64,000 bases of DNA, from positions 31,186,598 through 31,250,597 of the forward strand of contig NC_079891.1 of assembly GCF_024868665.1 (NCBI RefSeq), in the 5' to 3' direction. This DNA comes from Triplophysa rosa. Its lineage: Eukaryota; Chordata; Actinopteri; Cypriniformes; Nemacheilidae. Under the pieces are notes generated by a model. The model made no database searches and was not told the origin of the DNA. It worked only from the letters and a program-made list of their open reading frames with translations. The translations under genes were made by a program, and so were the position numbers. Numbering within the stretch: the first letter of the stretch is position 1; every line of letters begins with the position of its first letter. Below are positions 9,891 through 22,378 of this stretch, one piece after another.

Positions 9891-12870
9891 AAAACAACAT
9901 GTTTCCCCGTGTCTTTGCACATGTCAAATTCATGTTGTTTTTCTCTGAGGGCTCAATCACATGAAACATTTATGCAATTCTGAAATGAAATTAATAGTGC
10001 CTGATAATAAGTACAATAGTCTAACAGTGTTATACGTAGTTATTGCTTAAGCATTATGAGGTGACCTCATGACCTCACGGACCGTTTTCTTTCTTGCTAT
10101 CGCTCTTCTTTTCTCCTCTTTCCCTTGAAGCCATCAACACACGTCTCTCACTTCAGTAACACTGAGAGCTCTTCCAGCAGAAAGATCTTGAAGCTGACAT
10201 GCACAGATATGAATCAGGGACGTGTCGCTTTTACGAGACGGCCTCGTGACAGTCATTTCTTCCCCTGCTCTCACACCTGGCCTCCTTTAACACGGCGACA
10301 GCGGGATGAGGGCAGAGATAGAGTGATGCACAGAGAGGTAAATGGGTATTCTCGACTAGGGATTTATTAACAGGTCAGTAAAGCGTAAATATCACTTTTC
10401 CTTTAGCGGTTTCATCTAAACTGGTGTCAGGGAGGAAATTTAAAGCATGGTGGGATTTCTGAACCACTAGCGTCACCAATTGGTATTGCAAAAAATGTTT
10501 TTTTTTATACTGTGTTTCATAACACCCTCAGTGTTCCTTTGATTCTATGATGATGGCGTATGCAAATTAGTTTTTTAAATAAAAAGAAGACAGTACTGCC
10601 TTTCGATCTTAGGTTTTTCATCTTTGTGTAGTTCTTAGAATTTACAGTTGAGTACAAAAAATAACTTAAGACTCACACTTTCAATACGGCAAACATTAAA
10701 AAGGTAATACAAGTCACTTCACACACACCCTTCTATTAAGTGAGGTTTTTTTATTTAAAATGTGATTGTTTTGTGAGAAAAAGATGATTATAGTTTATAA
10801 TACAGTTTATTTAGATTATTATTATAGTTGATTTATTGAAATCAAGTAAAATAGCAGTCTAAATATTATCTGAAAAGATAAAAGTAAACACATCTTAGAA
10901 ATTACCTCAGCAATAAACTGAACTAAGTTTAAGTTGATGCACTAAAATTATTAAATGAACATAAATAAGAAACTTAACCAAATGTAAAAAAATTCCTTAG
11001 TATAGCAATATAAAAACAAACAAATAAATAATAAAATGAGAAAAGCACATAACAAAATTGCTAAATATGAAACTAAAATGAACATGAAAACAAAAATTTT
11101 AAAACAAATTTCTAAATATTTATAAATTACAATAAAATTATGGTTTTCTTTTTTTGGGTGAAAATTGCATTTTATCATTTTTTGTAGAAAGTGAAATGTG
11201 TTGTGTCGTTTTAATATTAATATAGTATTGTTCAATATATGCGTTATGTTATGTTATAATGTACTTTGAATTCAAAAATTGCAAGCCAATTTGGTAAAAT
11301 GTTTGACATTTTATCTACGGGTGAAATGTGCGTTTCTAAAATTCATTCAAAACATCATCTATTGTATTTGTCTATATAAAATACAGACAGGAAAAATAAA
11401 TTACGTTAAGTCCAAAATACAAACTAATTTATACCATAAACCTTATTAGCACCTTGTTTATAATCATATATTAGCACCTTGTTTCATTTTCACTAGTTCA
11501 ATATTAGTACACTGGATCTCTGAGCTTGGCAGAAGAATCATCCTTAAAGCTTCCTTCAGAGTCCCTAAAGGCAAAACTGTTTCTTAGACTAACATAAGCT
11601 ATTTCAATTACACACATCCTGAAGTGTACAGTGTGTGGCTCAAGGCTGACTTCTCCACCCCTTCATTGTCCCAAGGCTACTGGAATACCATGGTTAACAT
11701 GAGTTATGCCCTGTGTGGACAGGCCAGAGAAACACTGCGACACGCTGCCAACACATTTGCATTTACATTTTATTTTGACAGTGTGACAGCGGTACAGAAA
11801 TAGATGACAGGATGTCAGAGAATCTATAGGTTTATTTGAAATGGTGACTTTGCATCCTTTCCTTGCTCTCAGGGAGGTCACCTTTTATTCCGTTAGATGT
11901 TGTCACAAGCTTGCCTATAGCAAAAAGGAAATAATGATTTTTATTCCCAATTAAACAAGTAAACAAAACCGGCTGGCTCTCTATCAACCTCTGTCCTGAT
12001 CATGTCATTGATTTTGGTGGAGGAATGCGGTCATGTTCTGTTCAATTACATCACGGGTTAGCTGAGCTCTTTGAGGTTTCTTAAAGAGAACTGAAAAGCA
12101 CAGATAAATCAATTCCATGTACAAAGAAGCAATGCATATATATACAACCATAAAAGCCATTGGTTTTTGTTTAATCTTTTAACACATACAGTTAAATGTT
12201 AAGTAAGTAATAATAAAATTAAGTAAAATATAATGCCTAGACTTTACTTTGTGGTCCGATTACTTGGCCATCAACACTACAAAACAGCCGACATACAAAC
12301 ATTTTATTCATGTTTGATTACAAATCTGTTTTTACGTAATTCATATTTTTGCGTCCATATGCGCGGAACTTTTTACATACCCAGCCATTAAAATCGTCTT
12401 CTGTCCTTTAGAAAGGTCTTTAAATATCCATTTTCTTCAAACATCATTATCAAAGTGTCCGTGGCGGGCGTAAAGCCGGGCACTTAGAATGGAACAGGAC
12501 AGGTGAAACGCCCTTTTACACGCACTGAATGACAACCATTAAACTAACACTTTGTCTGTTTGCTTGTTGTTTGCTCGGTTTAATCGTCCAGTGGGTTTGG
12601 TGGACAACAAAACGAAAATGATATATTATCAAAATTTCAACCACACGCCAGACTTTCTTAAAATCTTTCTCGCTTGTTTGTTTATCCCTAGACGCACATG
12701 TAATTCAAACAGAAATAACTCAAGAACAAGTCAGAATAAGCTAAATCATTCCAATGGACAGTGTTATGCTAATGATGGGCTGTTTGTAAAAGCAGCATCT
12801 GTTGTGAGTATCCATTAGGATCTCAATCCATCGAATTTGAAAAGACAAAAGAAAAGCATGTGTTTATCAA
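9891..12870. other. No gene recognised
   Basis: Non-coding; 10740-11420 is very AT-rich. A short direct repeat, TTAGCACCTTGTTT, occurs twice at about 11445-11485. Confidence 0.45.
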
Positions 12871-13095
12871 TTCATAAGAAATTCATTCAAACCTGCATAT
12901 GACTTTTTCTTCTGCAAGACACAAAAGAAGATATTTTGAGAAATGTTTCAGTGTCTTTGTGCCCATACAATGGAAGTCAATGGGGTTGTTTGGTTACCAA
13001 CATTCTTAGAAATTTTTTCTCTTGTGTTCTGCAGAAGAAAGAAAGTCATACAGGTTTGTAATAATTTTTTTAAAAAGGATGGGACATTCAATACA
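12871..13095. mobile_element. Family A MITE, copy
   Basis: Carries ACACAAAAGAAGATATTTTG, CCATACAATGGAAGTCAATG, GGTTACCAACATTCTTAG and AGAAAGAAAGTCATACAGG. Both extreme ends have decayed. Confidence 0.75.
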
Positions 13096-13741
13096 GCATG
13101 TACCCCACAAACAAAAAGTAAATTTAAAGAGGATGTTTGTAAATAAAGAAAAACTACTTGTCAAGCAACTGCGTGTGGTTGTTAAATGTATTAACTGCCT
13201 CGCTCTGAATCATATAAGGCGTTACCGTGGCTTGTAATTGAATCTGTCCGAAGCAAAAAGTAAATTGAATTATTGATTCAACACTATTAGTCATCATATT
13301 AATAAGTCCAGCATATGCTGCATTTTGAAGTCAACCATGACTGGAATTTAATGTAGCGTTAGATGACTACCAGCAACATTTACAAGGTGAAAATACTTTT
13401 ATGCAACTTCTGCATCCAAGAAACTTGAAATATTCTAGTTCGTTTTCATGCACCATTACTATCTATTTTGTAAATTTAACAGGATTAAAAAATAAATAAG
13501 CAGAAGTGTGGCATGTGCACAGGTTTGGAAAGCAATCTGTACTGTAAACCATTTTTGGCACAGCTTTCAAGCTTTTTCCCATAGCCAAAAAACATCTATT
13601 TCTACTTTAGTTTATTTATCATGCAGTGCGTGCAATGAATTAAGGGTCAGCTACACTCAGATGGTAAAATAAAAAGTAATAAATGTATACTTAAGATACT
13701 TAAATATAATGTACCATTGTGTGAGATAACGTAATATTTAC

Positions 13742-14100
13742 CCTTAAAGGTCCAGTGTGTGCTTTTTTGGAGGATCTGTATATATATAATAATATAAAAT
13801 ACATAATTATGTCTTCAGAGGTGTATAAAGACCTTACATAATGAAGCGTTAAGTTTGTATTCCCTTAGAATGAGCAATTTCTATCTACATACACCGCGGG
13901 TCCCCTTGCATAGAATTCGTCGTTTCTACAGTAGCTGCTCTAAAGAGCACGTTTCGTAAATAGAGTATCTACTTCTGCAAAGAAGCAAAAACTTCAACAC
14001 ATCTTTGTGTGTCAGTTGCCATAGTGCTTCGAAAGGGAGGGGGGAGTGAGCCGTTGGTTGCAATTCACAACCTTGCCACTAGATGTCGCGAAAATCTCCA
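13742..14100. mobile_element. TTAA-flanked MITE family B, copy (3' end lost)
   Basis: Starts TTAAAGGTCCAGTGTGTGC. Inside are GACCTTACATAATGAAGCG, CACCGCGGGTCCCCTTGCAT and TTTCGTAAATAGAGTATCT; the end CCACTAGATGTCGCGAAAAT lacks the terminal repeat. Confidence 0.78.
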
Positions 14101-14255
14101 CAGCTCCTTTCAATGCACAACCATTCCTGTTTGATAACCAGAAAATGTCCCAACACTTTTATTTTCATTAGATATCTAAGGACAGTCATAAAATGACACA
14201 CACAGACAACAGCTCCAAGAAGTTACAGGAAATTATGTATGTAAAGAGATATGGG

Positions 14256-14842
14256 TGTCACGTATGCGAGGCGGAAGAACCCAAGTGCAGGCAGGCGGGA
14301 AATAAGGGGTTAACTAAGACTTTATTTTACAAATAACAAACAAAGGAAATACCCACGAGGGGGTGTCAAAACAAGAACGAACTAAAATACAAAACTAGAA
14401 CAAAACACTTCACTCAATGGGGCAAGAAAAATTACACAATAAGCGACACAACGTCAAGGCAGGGTATGGTAATAAAAATAAACAAACAAGGCACAGGTAT
14501 CGGACAACGCACAGGAGCTCACAGTACAAGGAACGGACACGGGGTACCTGGAACTCAGGACGAAACAAAGCACAACGCACGAGCACAGGACAAAGAAACA
14601 TGAGGGCATTTTAAAGGGAAGACAAACGAAGGATAATTAACGAGGGCAGGTGGGGAACATGAGACACGGAAGTGAAGCAATACAGGAAACGAGAGGGGTG
14701 GGGCCAATGACAAGACACGAGAAAACACATGGAGTGTCAAAAGATAAACACCCCATGGCTTTCTCACACTAAACCAAAGGCTTTGTCATGACTCTGCCAC
14801 AAGACCAAGAAAACCATGACAAGATAAGGCAGAGTCGTGACA
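14256..14842 (-). mobile_element. Solo LTR with 6-bp target duplication
   Basis: Read on the minus strand it starts TGTCACGACTCTGCC and ends CGCATACGTGACA, with perfect TGTCACG/CGTGACA termini (587 bp). TATGGG flanks it at 14250-14255 and 14843-14848. A polyadenylation signal (AATAAA, minus, 14321-14326) lies near the 3' end and a TATA-like TTTAAAA near 14610. No internal domain is present, so it probably arose by LTR-LTR recombination. The short Arg/Thr-rich frames inside are not genes. Confidence 0.82.
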
Positions 14843-14892
14843 TATGGGGAAAGGACAAATAAGCACTCAACTTCCTCAAAATTGGCCAATTA

Positions 14893-15139
14893 TCCAACCT
14901 GATCTCACAGGAATGATTTTTTATGAGGAGGCTAATTCGTATGAATTTGTATGATGTGAATCGTAAACGTATAATTATTAAAAACGCAATACTGAAGCCC
15001 CTCCCCTAACCCCACCCCTAAACCAAACATCACTGGTGTGAACGTAAATCGTACTTAAACGTACAAATAAAATCATACAAATTCATACGAATTAGCCACC
15101 TTGTAAAATATTTATGAATTCTGGTGAGATTGGGTTGAA
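14893..15139. mobile_element. MITE with CCAACCTGATCTCAC-type termini
   Basis: Ends CCAACCTGATCTCACAGGAA and GGTGAGATTGGGTTGAA are inverted. Inside, CTAATTCGTATGAATTTGTA and CAAATTCATACGAATTAGCC form a second inverted pair around a GC-rich centre (CCCCTCCCCTAACCCCACCC). Confidence 0.8.
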
Positions 15140-16166
15140 TTATCATTTGTGGTAACAGTCTGTTCATTAAATTTACAGAACTTTAACTATGAAAATACAC
15201 TTACATTTATTGCCCGTGTTCTGTACAATACCCATTAGTGAATGCTTTTATTCTGTGACTATACAGACACAAATTAAAGACCAGTCTTTTATTCTGGTGC
15301 ACAGAAGCGATAAACTTTTATATATATTCTGGGTTATTGGCCGCAGGTGTCACAGAAACATAAAGTCCAGCCTCGCACACAGTGAAGTTAGCAGGGGCCA
15401 AAGCAGAGAGAGACTTTAAGCGTCTTACACACAGTGAAGTCAAGTCACTCAGCACGATTGTACTGTAAGTCACCCTCAGCTAAACGCATTAGCAAAGGCA
15501 AAAAAGTCTGCTAAAAGCTCAGTGTTTCTCTTGGGGTCAGGCTCTGTTCTGTACAATTTGTATTTGCATCAGAAAAGGAAAATAGAACATCAAAAAGATG
15601 GACAGACAAATCTTTTCAGTTCACTATACTTACATAAAAAGTGCTTTTAAAGGAAAAGCACACACAGTACCAAAGCCAAATGTGTGCTGGTATAACTGCC
15701 CTTTTCATTCGAAACAAAAGAAGCAATAAGGAACAACAAAAAGGAAAAAATGACGAATTTAATTTGACTGTGTTGCCATTGTCGTTTCTGTAGAACATCA
15801 GACAGAAGATAAAAGCTAACACAAGAGCTCCAATTATAGGCCTGTCTCTATGATTCATTTAGTCTTACCTGATGTGGGTTTTTTAAGACAACTTGAAAGA
15901 AAGTTCACCAACTAGACAAAAATATGAAATCAAGAGTGAATAAACAAGCATCAAAAGATATTAAGACACAAGATAATAATGCCACAGGTGCTTTTGTTGG
16001 GACTAAAAATAGATGCCTCCACCAATTTACGTAAACGCTAAGTCTGTATTTTTAGACACAAGTAAATACAGTAAATTTCAGAGCGTGAAAATGCTTCACA
16101 TGTGTATTTTCATAATTTAACATTTTTATTTATAAGTAGTTATATGACCAACATCGACATAACAAT
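15140..16166. other. No gene recognised
   Basis: Frames of 76-80 aa on both strands lack family likeness and splice context. Confidence 0.4.
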
Positions 16167-16546
16167 TTAAAGTCGGCATGAAACGGTAGTAGCTTTTGTT
16201 TTTTTTCAGTATCGTGACGTATACCCTAGTGAAACGACTTCTGAAATGAGAAAAAAATGTATGGCGGGACTTGATTTCGTCCACTGAGAACTCATTGGAT
16301 TATTGAAAATTGAAAGATTTGAACGCCAGTTTGCAATCTGTCAGTCATTGGTGCCCCGGCCTCGCGCCATTCTTTGTGACCAGAAGTGAAAAGAGATCGT
16401 TTTGAGAGGGGGAGGAGCTTAATGTTTTTGATTAAAGATTACAAGTGCAAATTAATAAAAAAAATGTTGTGCACGGATAAATAATTTATAATAAATACTT
16501 GCAAAAACAATTAGAATAATCATTTTTAATTTCATGCCGACTTTAA
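16167..16546. mobile_element. TTAA-flanked MITE family C, copy 1
   Basis: Inverted ends TTAAAGTCGGCATGAAA and TTTCATGCCGACTTTAA. Interior TATCGTGACGTATACC, CTTCTGAAATGAGAAAAAAA and TTTTTGATTAAAGATTACAA. Confidence 0.85.
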
Positions 16547-18446
16547 AGGAAAAGCTAACTTACTAATTTTTGTCAAGTACGTGCATCCTTCTTGAGCTTA
16601 AGTACTGCATAAGATAACATAATTTCCAGTATAGGTTTATTATTATTCTAAAATGTCAAAAAATATTAGAGTTAAGGAATATATAACAAGTAAACGTGTA
16701 ATCTGTGTAGTACGTCTGTGGAACTCCTCAACATCTGACAGGAATTGTGCTTATGTGCTAAAAATTCAAAGGGCAAAGTAAATAAATGAACGACTAATCC
16801 TTGTCTACAATATGATAGTTGACATTCAAATAAAAATGAGAAAGGTGTCTGTCACACTCTGTGATCTTAACTTGTGTTGCGTCTAATACTTGACCTTTAC
16901 TTGTGTTGTAGTTCGGTTTCATCGATGCTTTCACTAATGCAGCTAAAGTAATAACAATTAGTCTCACACTGTCGTTGTAAATTGCTTGGTTAGAGAGAGA
17001 AAGATCAGTTCACGCCTGTTTACGAAACATCAATTTCCCCTGAGGCTCCGAATGCCATTTAAATTGATGTGTCTTTGAAAAAATCAAATGGGATATTTTG
17101 AGTTCTCTGGCATTCAGTAGCGGGGGGTCTGCGAGAATAAAGAGCTTATATCAGATATAAATCAGTTATCAGAATCATCATATTTACTTTTAAAGGTGCT
17201 GTGTGTAATTGTTTGGAGGATATATTGACAGAAATGCAATATAATATACATAAGACATAACTATGTCTTCAGTGGTGTATAAAGACCTTACATAATGAAG
17301 CGTTATGCTTTTATTAGAATGAGCTATTTCTATCTACATACACCGCGGGTCCCCTTGCATGGAATTCGCCATGTTGTTTCTACAGTAGCCCTAAATGGAC
17401 AAACTGCTCTACAGAGCGCATTTCGTAAATACGTTATCTCCTGCAAAGAAGTGAAAACTTAGTTCTGTGTCAGCCACCGTAGTGCTTCAAAGGGGGGGGG
17501 GTCAAGTGAGCTGTTGAATGCAATTCGCAACTTCACAGCTAGATGCCGCTAACTTTCATTCACTGGACCTTTAAATAGTTTGAAAGAGAGCATATATAAA
17601 AAACATTGGCATTGCTTATTACCAGGATAACCATACATTTTAATGGCCCTTTTGGCTCTTAAAATACAGAATTTTTATTATTATGTCTTTAAGTGTTTTA
17701 TCATTGTACCATACCAAGCTTTCTGTCGTGCTTACAATATTCAACAAAAAATTAGTTCGTCTTTCTTTGGAGAAAACCTACTTCGATAAAAATAGAAAGT
17801 TGGTATTGAGAGCAACACTAATTGGAGGTATTTTGTGCTCAATTTTAATAAAGGGAATTTGAGACAAAGTTACACGTCTATAACAGCGGGGAGAAAAGCC
17901 ACACGCTCAAACTCTCAAGGTAAGACACGTCTTTCCTTTAAGTGTGTGCGTTTGAAGGAAAGAGTGAAACTGATGATATTCACAGTGTGTCATGAGCCAT
18001 AAAAATGGCAAAGGAGAAGGAATGAGACCAGTCATTAAAACCACAGACACTGCTGGTCAGATCAGCGTACAGCGTGGTGATATTTTGTCTATTCATTTTT
18101 AATCTAATTCAAATTTTTGAGCCAAACATCAATTTGTTTCCAAACCTTTTTGAACTTTCCTGTCTGCCGTCTACATAGGCGGCTACTTTCTGAAACATGA
18201 ACCCTCATGATGTGGTCGATTTGAAACACTCTACTGTGAGGTAGCAACAACAAAACTATAGGCATCAGACCAAGCTATTTATATCAATACATTTCTGTAT
18301 ATCTCTGCTGTCCTTCTGAAACCTCATATCTCGTGACTTATTTTGACCATGAATCATTATGATTACTCACCTTTATGTTTGTCACTGGGTTTCGCAAATA
18401 TCTAACCAATAAAAGGTATTTAAAAAGTAAAAATCTTACAAGCATA
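16547..18446. other. No gene outside the family B MITE
   Basis: AT-rich non-coding DNA either side of 17190-17574. Confidence 0.4.
17190..17574. mobile_element. TTAA-flanked MITE family B, full copy
   Basis: TTAAAGGTGCTGTGTGTAA at the left and CACTGGACCTTTAA at the right, with the same interior as 13742-14100 (CACCGCGGGTCCCCTTGCAT, TACAGAGCGCATTTCGTAAA). Confidence 0.85.
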
Positions 18447-18545
18447 TGTGACCCTGGACCACAAAACCTGATGGCACGGGTATTTGTAGCAATAGCCAAC
18501 AATACATTGTATGGGTCAGAATGATCGATTTTTCTTTTATGCTGA
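18447..18545. mobile_element. Fragment of GTGACCCTGGACCACAAAAC-type MITE
   Basis: TGTGACCCTGGACCACAAAA, then GTAGCAATAGCCAACAATAC and CATTGTATGGGTCAGAATGA. This is the left end of a common fish palindromic repeat; a related copy is at 52122. Confidence 0.7.
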
Positions 18546-18829
18546 CAGATGACTTCTTTACACTGTCAAACGTGCTGGCCTCTCATGCTTAACATGGTCA
18601 ACTTGTTAAAAAACGAGTTGGACGTATGACGTAGTATTTCTGTACTTGATACACTCCCCCAGCACTCCAACTTGTTTCGGAAAGTTTTTTATAATTCTGG
18701 ATCCCTGTGTCTTCACAGGGATCCTATTCCTTTTATTGGTCATTCTCCCAGAAAAGCACGGCAAGGCAAAAGAAGGAGCCCGTCCACGAGCCAACCGACG
18801 AGAGAGACCCGCTCACCATAAAGGTTATC

Positions 18830-19020
18830 TGCGCTACGTCAAGATGGGCTGCGCTGCAGCTCGTTACTCTTGCGATAGAGAAGTTTAGGTGTGTCTGTTT
18901 GTTCACGGCATTTCAGTGATGGATGTAACATAAACGCTGGATATAATGCTGGATTTGGAGATCGTTTGAAACTGATAGATGGAGCGGTCCCAGTGCTAAA
19001 AGATGCCGGACATGAACTGC
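18830..19020 (+). pseudogene. THAP-like zinc-finger fragment, frameshifted
   Basis: Two frames together look like the second half of a THAP domain: RWAALQLVTLAIEKFR, then after a frame change near 18893 VCSRHFSDGC, and YNAGFGDRLKLIDGAVPVL. The Cys-X2-His (CSRH) and the Gly-Ala-Val-Pro end fit the THAP C2CH pattern. The first Cys pair was not found. Likely a relic of a transposon or THAP gene; from memory only. Confidence 0.35.
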
Positions 19021-19291
19021 ACGTGGCAAGTCAAACTAAGTCATACGTCTGTGTTTTGTTGGCAATCTTCGTGTACGTGCAAAATGTACAAAACACAAAG
19101 GGATTAATGTGATGATGTGTTGTGTGCTCATACTGTAGTTCCATCCCACTCTCCCCACTAGTCCCACCTCTAGCAGCTTCTGTTTTTCTGGAAATAATCG
19201 TACAGCTGTATCTCTCTTTTGTGAATTTGATCAAACTAAATACTCTTCGAAGATACAATGTATATACTACTGTATAGGCACTCAAGATTAA

Positions 19292-19506
19292 AGGCGGGGT
19301 GTCTGATTTCTCTTAGCCGTTGTTAATGTTCAAATCACCAAAACAAACACACCCCTACCCCCATCTGTCACTTTCGTCAGCGCTCGGCTCGGCTAATGTC
19401 CGTCCTGTGCACTGTACACCTTACTGCTGATTGGCTACAAGGTTGTGTTGGTACTCGGCCCAACTCAGTTGTCTAAAGCGTAATTCGGAAATCGGTTACC
19501 CCGCCT
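19292..19506. mobile_element. piggyBac-type MITE flanked by TTAA
   Basis: AGGCGGGGT at the left and ACCCCGCCT at the right as perfect inverted termini, with TTAA at 19288-19291 and 19507-19510. A 215-bp non-coding interior (GTCTGATTTCTCTTAGCCG, CTGATTGGCTACAAGG). TTAA target duplication is the piggyBac hallmark. Confidence 0.75.
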
Positions 19507-19955
19507 TTAATATGAGATTGGCAGAAACTGCCTGTGTTACGCGATCTTTAAAGGTTACGATGCTTTTGGGAAATGCAGCCCTGATCGATTCTTCACCGGG
19601 TTACAGAAAGGACAAATGCAACACGCCCGTTCCACTTCATCACATGGAACACACTGAGCTTTATCGATCTATTGTGATAGAACCTTCTGAACAGAACAAC
19701 AGCACAAAGAAAATCTTTTTGTCAAAAATTTGTCAAAATAACATTAATTTCATCAAACAAAGGACAATTTATGTGCTCTCCCACATTATCTTTTCAGCGC
19801 AACGACAAAGTTAACCACTTCACTCCTAGTAATGCACCAGATTCATTGTATTTTCCTTTCCCAAGTGATTGTGTTTGTTATTTGCCATTTAAATCCAGCA
19901 TGCTCAGACTAAAAAAGACCATAATTTCCTTGAATAGCACGTTTAAATCTGGGTT

Positions 19956-20359
19956 TTAAAGGTCCAGTGTATGAAATTTATCGGCATCTAGCGGTGAGGT
20001 TGCAAATTGCAACCAACAGCTCACTACACCGCACGCCCCTCCCTTTCTATGCACTACGGTGGCTTACACAAGACTAAGACGTTGTCACATTTTCACTTCT
20101 TTGCCGAAGGAGATAACGTATTTGCGAAACGTGCTCTGTAGAGCAGTTTGTCCGTTTAGGGCTACTGTAGAAACAACATGGTGAATTCCATGCAAGGGGA
20201 CCTGCAGTGCATGTAGATAGAAACAGCTCATTCTGAGGTATGAAAAACATAACGCTTCATTATGTAAGGTCTTCATACCCCCTCTTAAGACATAGTTATG
20301 TATATTAAAATGCATTTCTGTCAATAGATCCTCGAACAAATTACATATTGGCCCTTTAA
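19956..20359. mobile_element. TTAA-flanked MITE family B, inverted copy
   Basis: Starts TTAAAGGTCCAGTGTATG and ends GGCCCTTTAA. The interior runs in the opposite orientation (TTTGCGAAACGTGCTCTGTA, ATGCAAGGGGACCTGCAGTG). Confidence 0.85.
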
Positions 20360-20975
20360 AGGGACGGTGACATAACAAGCTGTCGATCAAAGTTAAAACT
20401 GGCTTCTTAAGAGTAACAAACAGATGATTTCTCTTGTGCAGGTATTGACTCACACTCACGACACATCATTAAAGCATTATTTCCACTTTGGTTCTAATGT
20501 TCCCTCAAGAAACAGGAGCGTGTGCGGAATTACATATTCATGTAGCAGCTGTTAAGCATCAGTGTGCAGAAGGACAACATGAAGCCGGAGATAACATGTA
20601 AATTAGAGATGTGCACCGAGGAGGACCATTAATGTGCTTGTAGCAGATGACACATTCTGAATATGAGGGAAATACATTATACAGACAAAAGATGATGTGA
20701 CTCCGTTATTTTTTCTTTATCCTTGTGCAACATCGGTCTCTTACAACAGGCAGGAACAGACAGAGAACATGAGGGCTCTGCTCAGCAGAATGGCTTTTAG
20801 TCAAAACATGCATTTTCATGAACAAAATCTGAGTTTATACAATGAATCATAAAGGTGCTGATTTGATACATTTGCAGAAAACAAACAAAAATTATCTTGA
20901 CAGTGATGCATTATGAACAGAAGGTTATGGGAGAAGTCACTGGACCAGAGTAAACAACGTTTTGCCTAACTGGCC

Positions 20976-21110
20976 TTAAAGGGAAAGTTCACCCAAAAAT
21001 TAAGATTCTTTTATCATTTATTCACCCTCATGTCATTTCAAACCTGAATGACTCATTCTTCCGCAGAACACAAAAGAAGGTATTTTGAAGAATGTTGGTA
21101 ACCAAACAAC
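20976..21110. mobile_element. Family A MITE, left half only
   Basis: Begins TTAAAGGGAAAGTTCACCC and runs to AATGTTGGTAACCAAACAAC, the centre of the palindrome, where similarity stops. Confidence 0.8.
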
Positions 21111-21689
21111 AAAGTTATATCCAATTTTCAACTTTTTAATTTAAGCGTGTAAACCAGTAAACAATGTTACTTTTCTGTATGGATAATTAATGAGTTTAAG
21201 TGCCTAGAAAAGTAGTTCCAGTGCTAAAAATAATATTTTAAACAACTAAAAAAACAATAAAAATGTAAACTGCACATTTAAACAAAGATATTAACAATTC
21301 TGGATTTAAAAATGCTGCATATATCTGTTTCTGTCATGGAATGTCTCGCTCCAGACTCCCATTATAAATGCATTTCTGTTACATTAACAGAAATGTTAAT
21401 TTACATTACAAGTTACATTAATGTTACATTAATGTGTTAATGTAAAAACGAGATAATTACTGATCATTTTTAAGGCGCAATTAAAGAATAATGTTTATAT
21501 GTAGGCTAAATGTTTTTATACGGTTTTCTTCATTTAGGTGAAGAAAAAATGGTCTGTTGCGGAGGAGACAGATGCATGTTTCTAAGCAGGATAAATGTTT
21601 AAAATCTAATGCTGCTAATCTCGCATTTCAGGCTGCTTAAATCAAGCACACCCAGTTTTATGTTTGCTTCATTTATTTTTTCTCTTTCA

Positions 21690-21795
21690 GATCTGTCAGA
21701 GGCAGCCCCCACAAACCGGCCTGGAACCTGCCACACAAAGCAAGGCAACCTGTGACCCAGTGCGCATCTTCCATCCCATCGAACATCGCACAAAT
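21690..21795 (+). other. GC-rich island with splice-acceptor-like start, unidentified
   Basis: A GC-rich stretch in AT-rich DNA, preceded by a pyrimidine-rich TTTTTTCTCTTTCAG. A frame reads ICQRQPPQTGLEPATQSKAT and on to RTNK. No donor or homology was recognised. It could be an exon relic, a non-coding exon or chance. Confidence 0.2.
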
Positions 21796-22378
21796 AAAAA
21801 AAACATTAGAATTTTCATTAGAATGCATATTTGTCCATCAAAGAAGCTATCATCTTGCAAATAGGTAAACTAACCCATTGCATATAAATATATTGATTAG
21901 GCCTATTGTAGTTTTTAAAATGTTTGACTTTAATTGTACATTTTAATTGTCGTAAATTATCTTAGCCTATAGCCTTAGCCTAAAATTTCCTTAAAGTTTT
22001 GTACACCAAAGCACCTGTTAACCTTGTAATTTCAAACAATTAAGTGATCATATAATAAATAATTAAAAATACTTTATTAATGTAATGAAAAAAAAGAAAT
22101 CCCATCGTAATCTATTTTTTATTTATACTAAACGAAAAAAACCTAATCTTTTTTATTTGTCATTATTCCTTATCAGTTATCAAAAGGGTAAAGCGTACAC
22201 AGACACCCTATATCAAAACTTGCGTACACGAACTGAGACCTGTCATGAGATTTGATCGTAGCAACCGCTCACGTCCATATAAATTCCAAGTTTTGCGTGG
22301 AAACAACCGAACGCCCAGTTTTCGGTCGTACGCTCGTTTCATAAATGAGGCCCATTGAGTCTAAACTTACACGTTCCT

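Larger units (their letters stand above)
20360..22378. other. No gene; half MITE at 20976 and GC-rich island at 21690
   Basis: A palindromic TTACATTAATG tract lies at 21370-21440. Otherwise featureless. Confidence 0.4.

Noticed and set aside
14410..14767. Three frames of 63-70 aa
   Set aside because: They lie wholly inside the solo LTR, on both strands.
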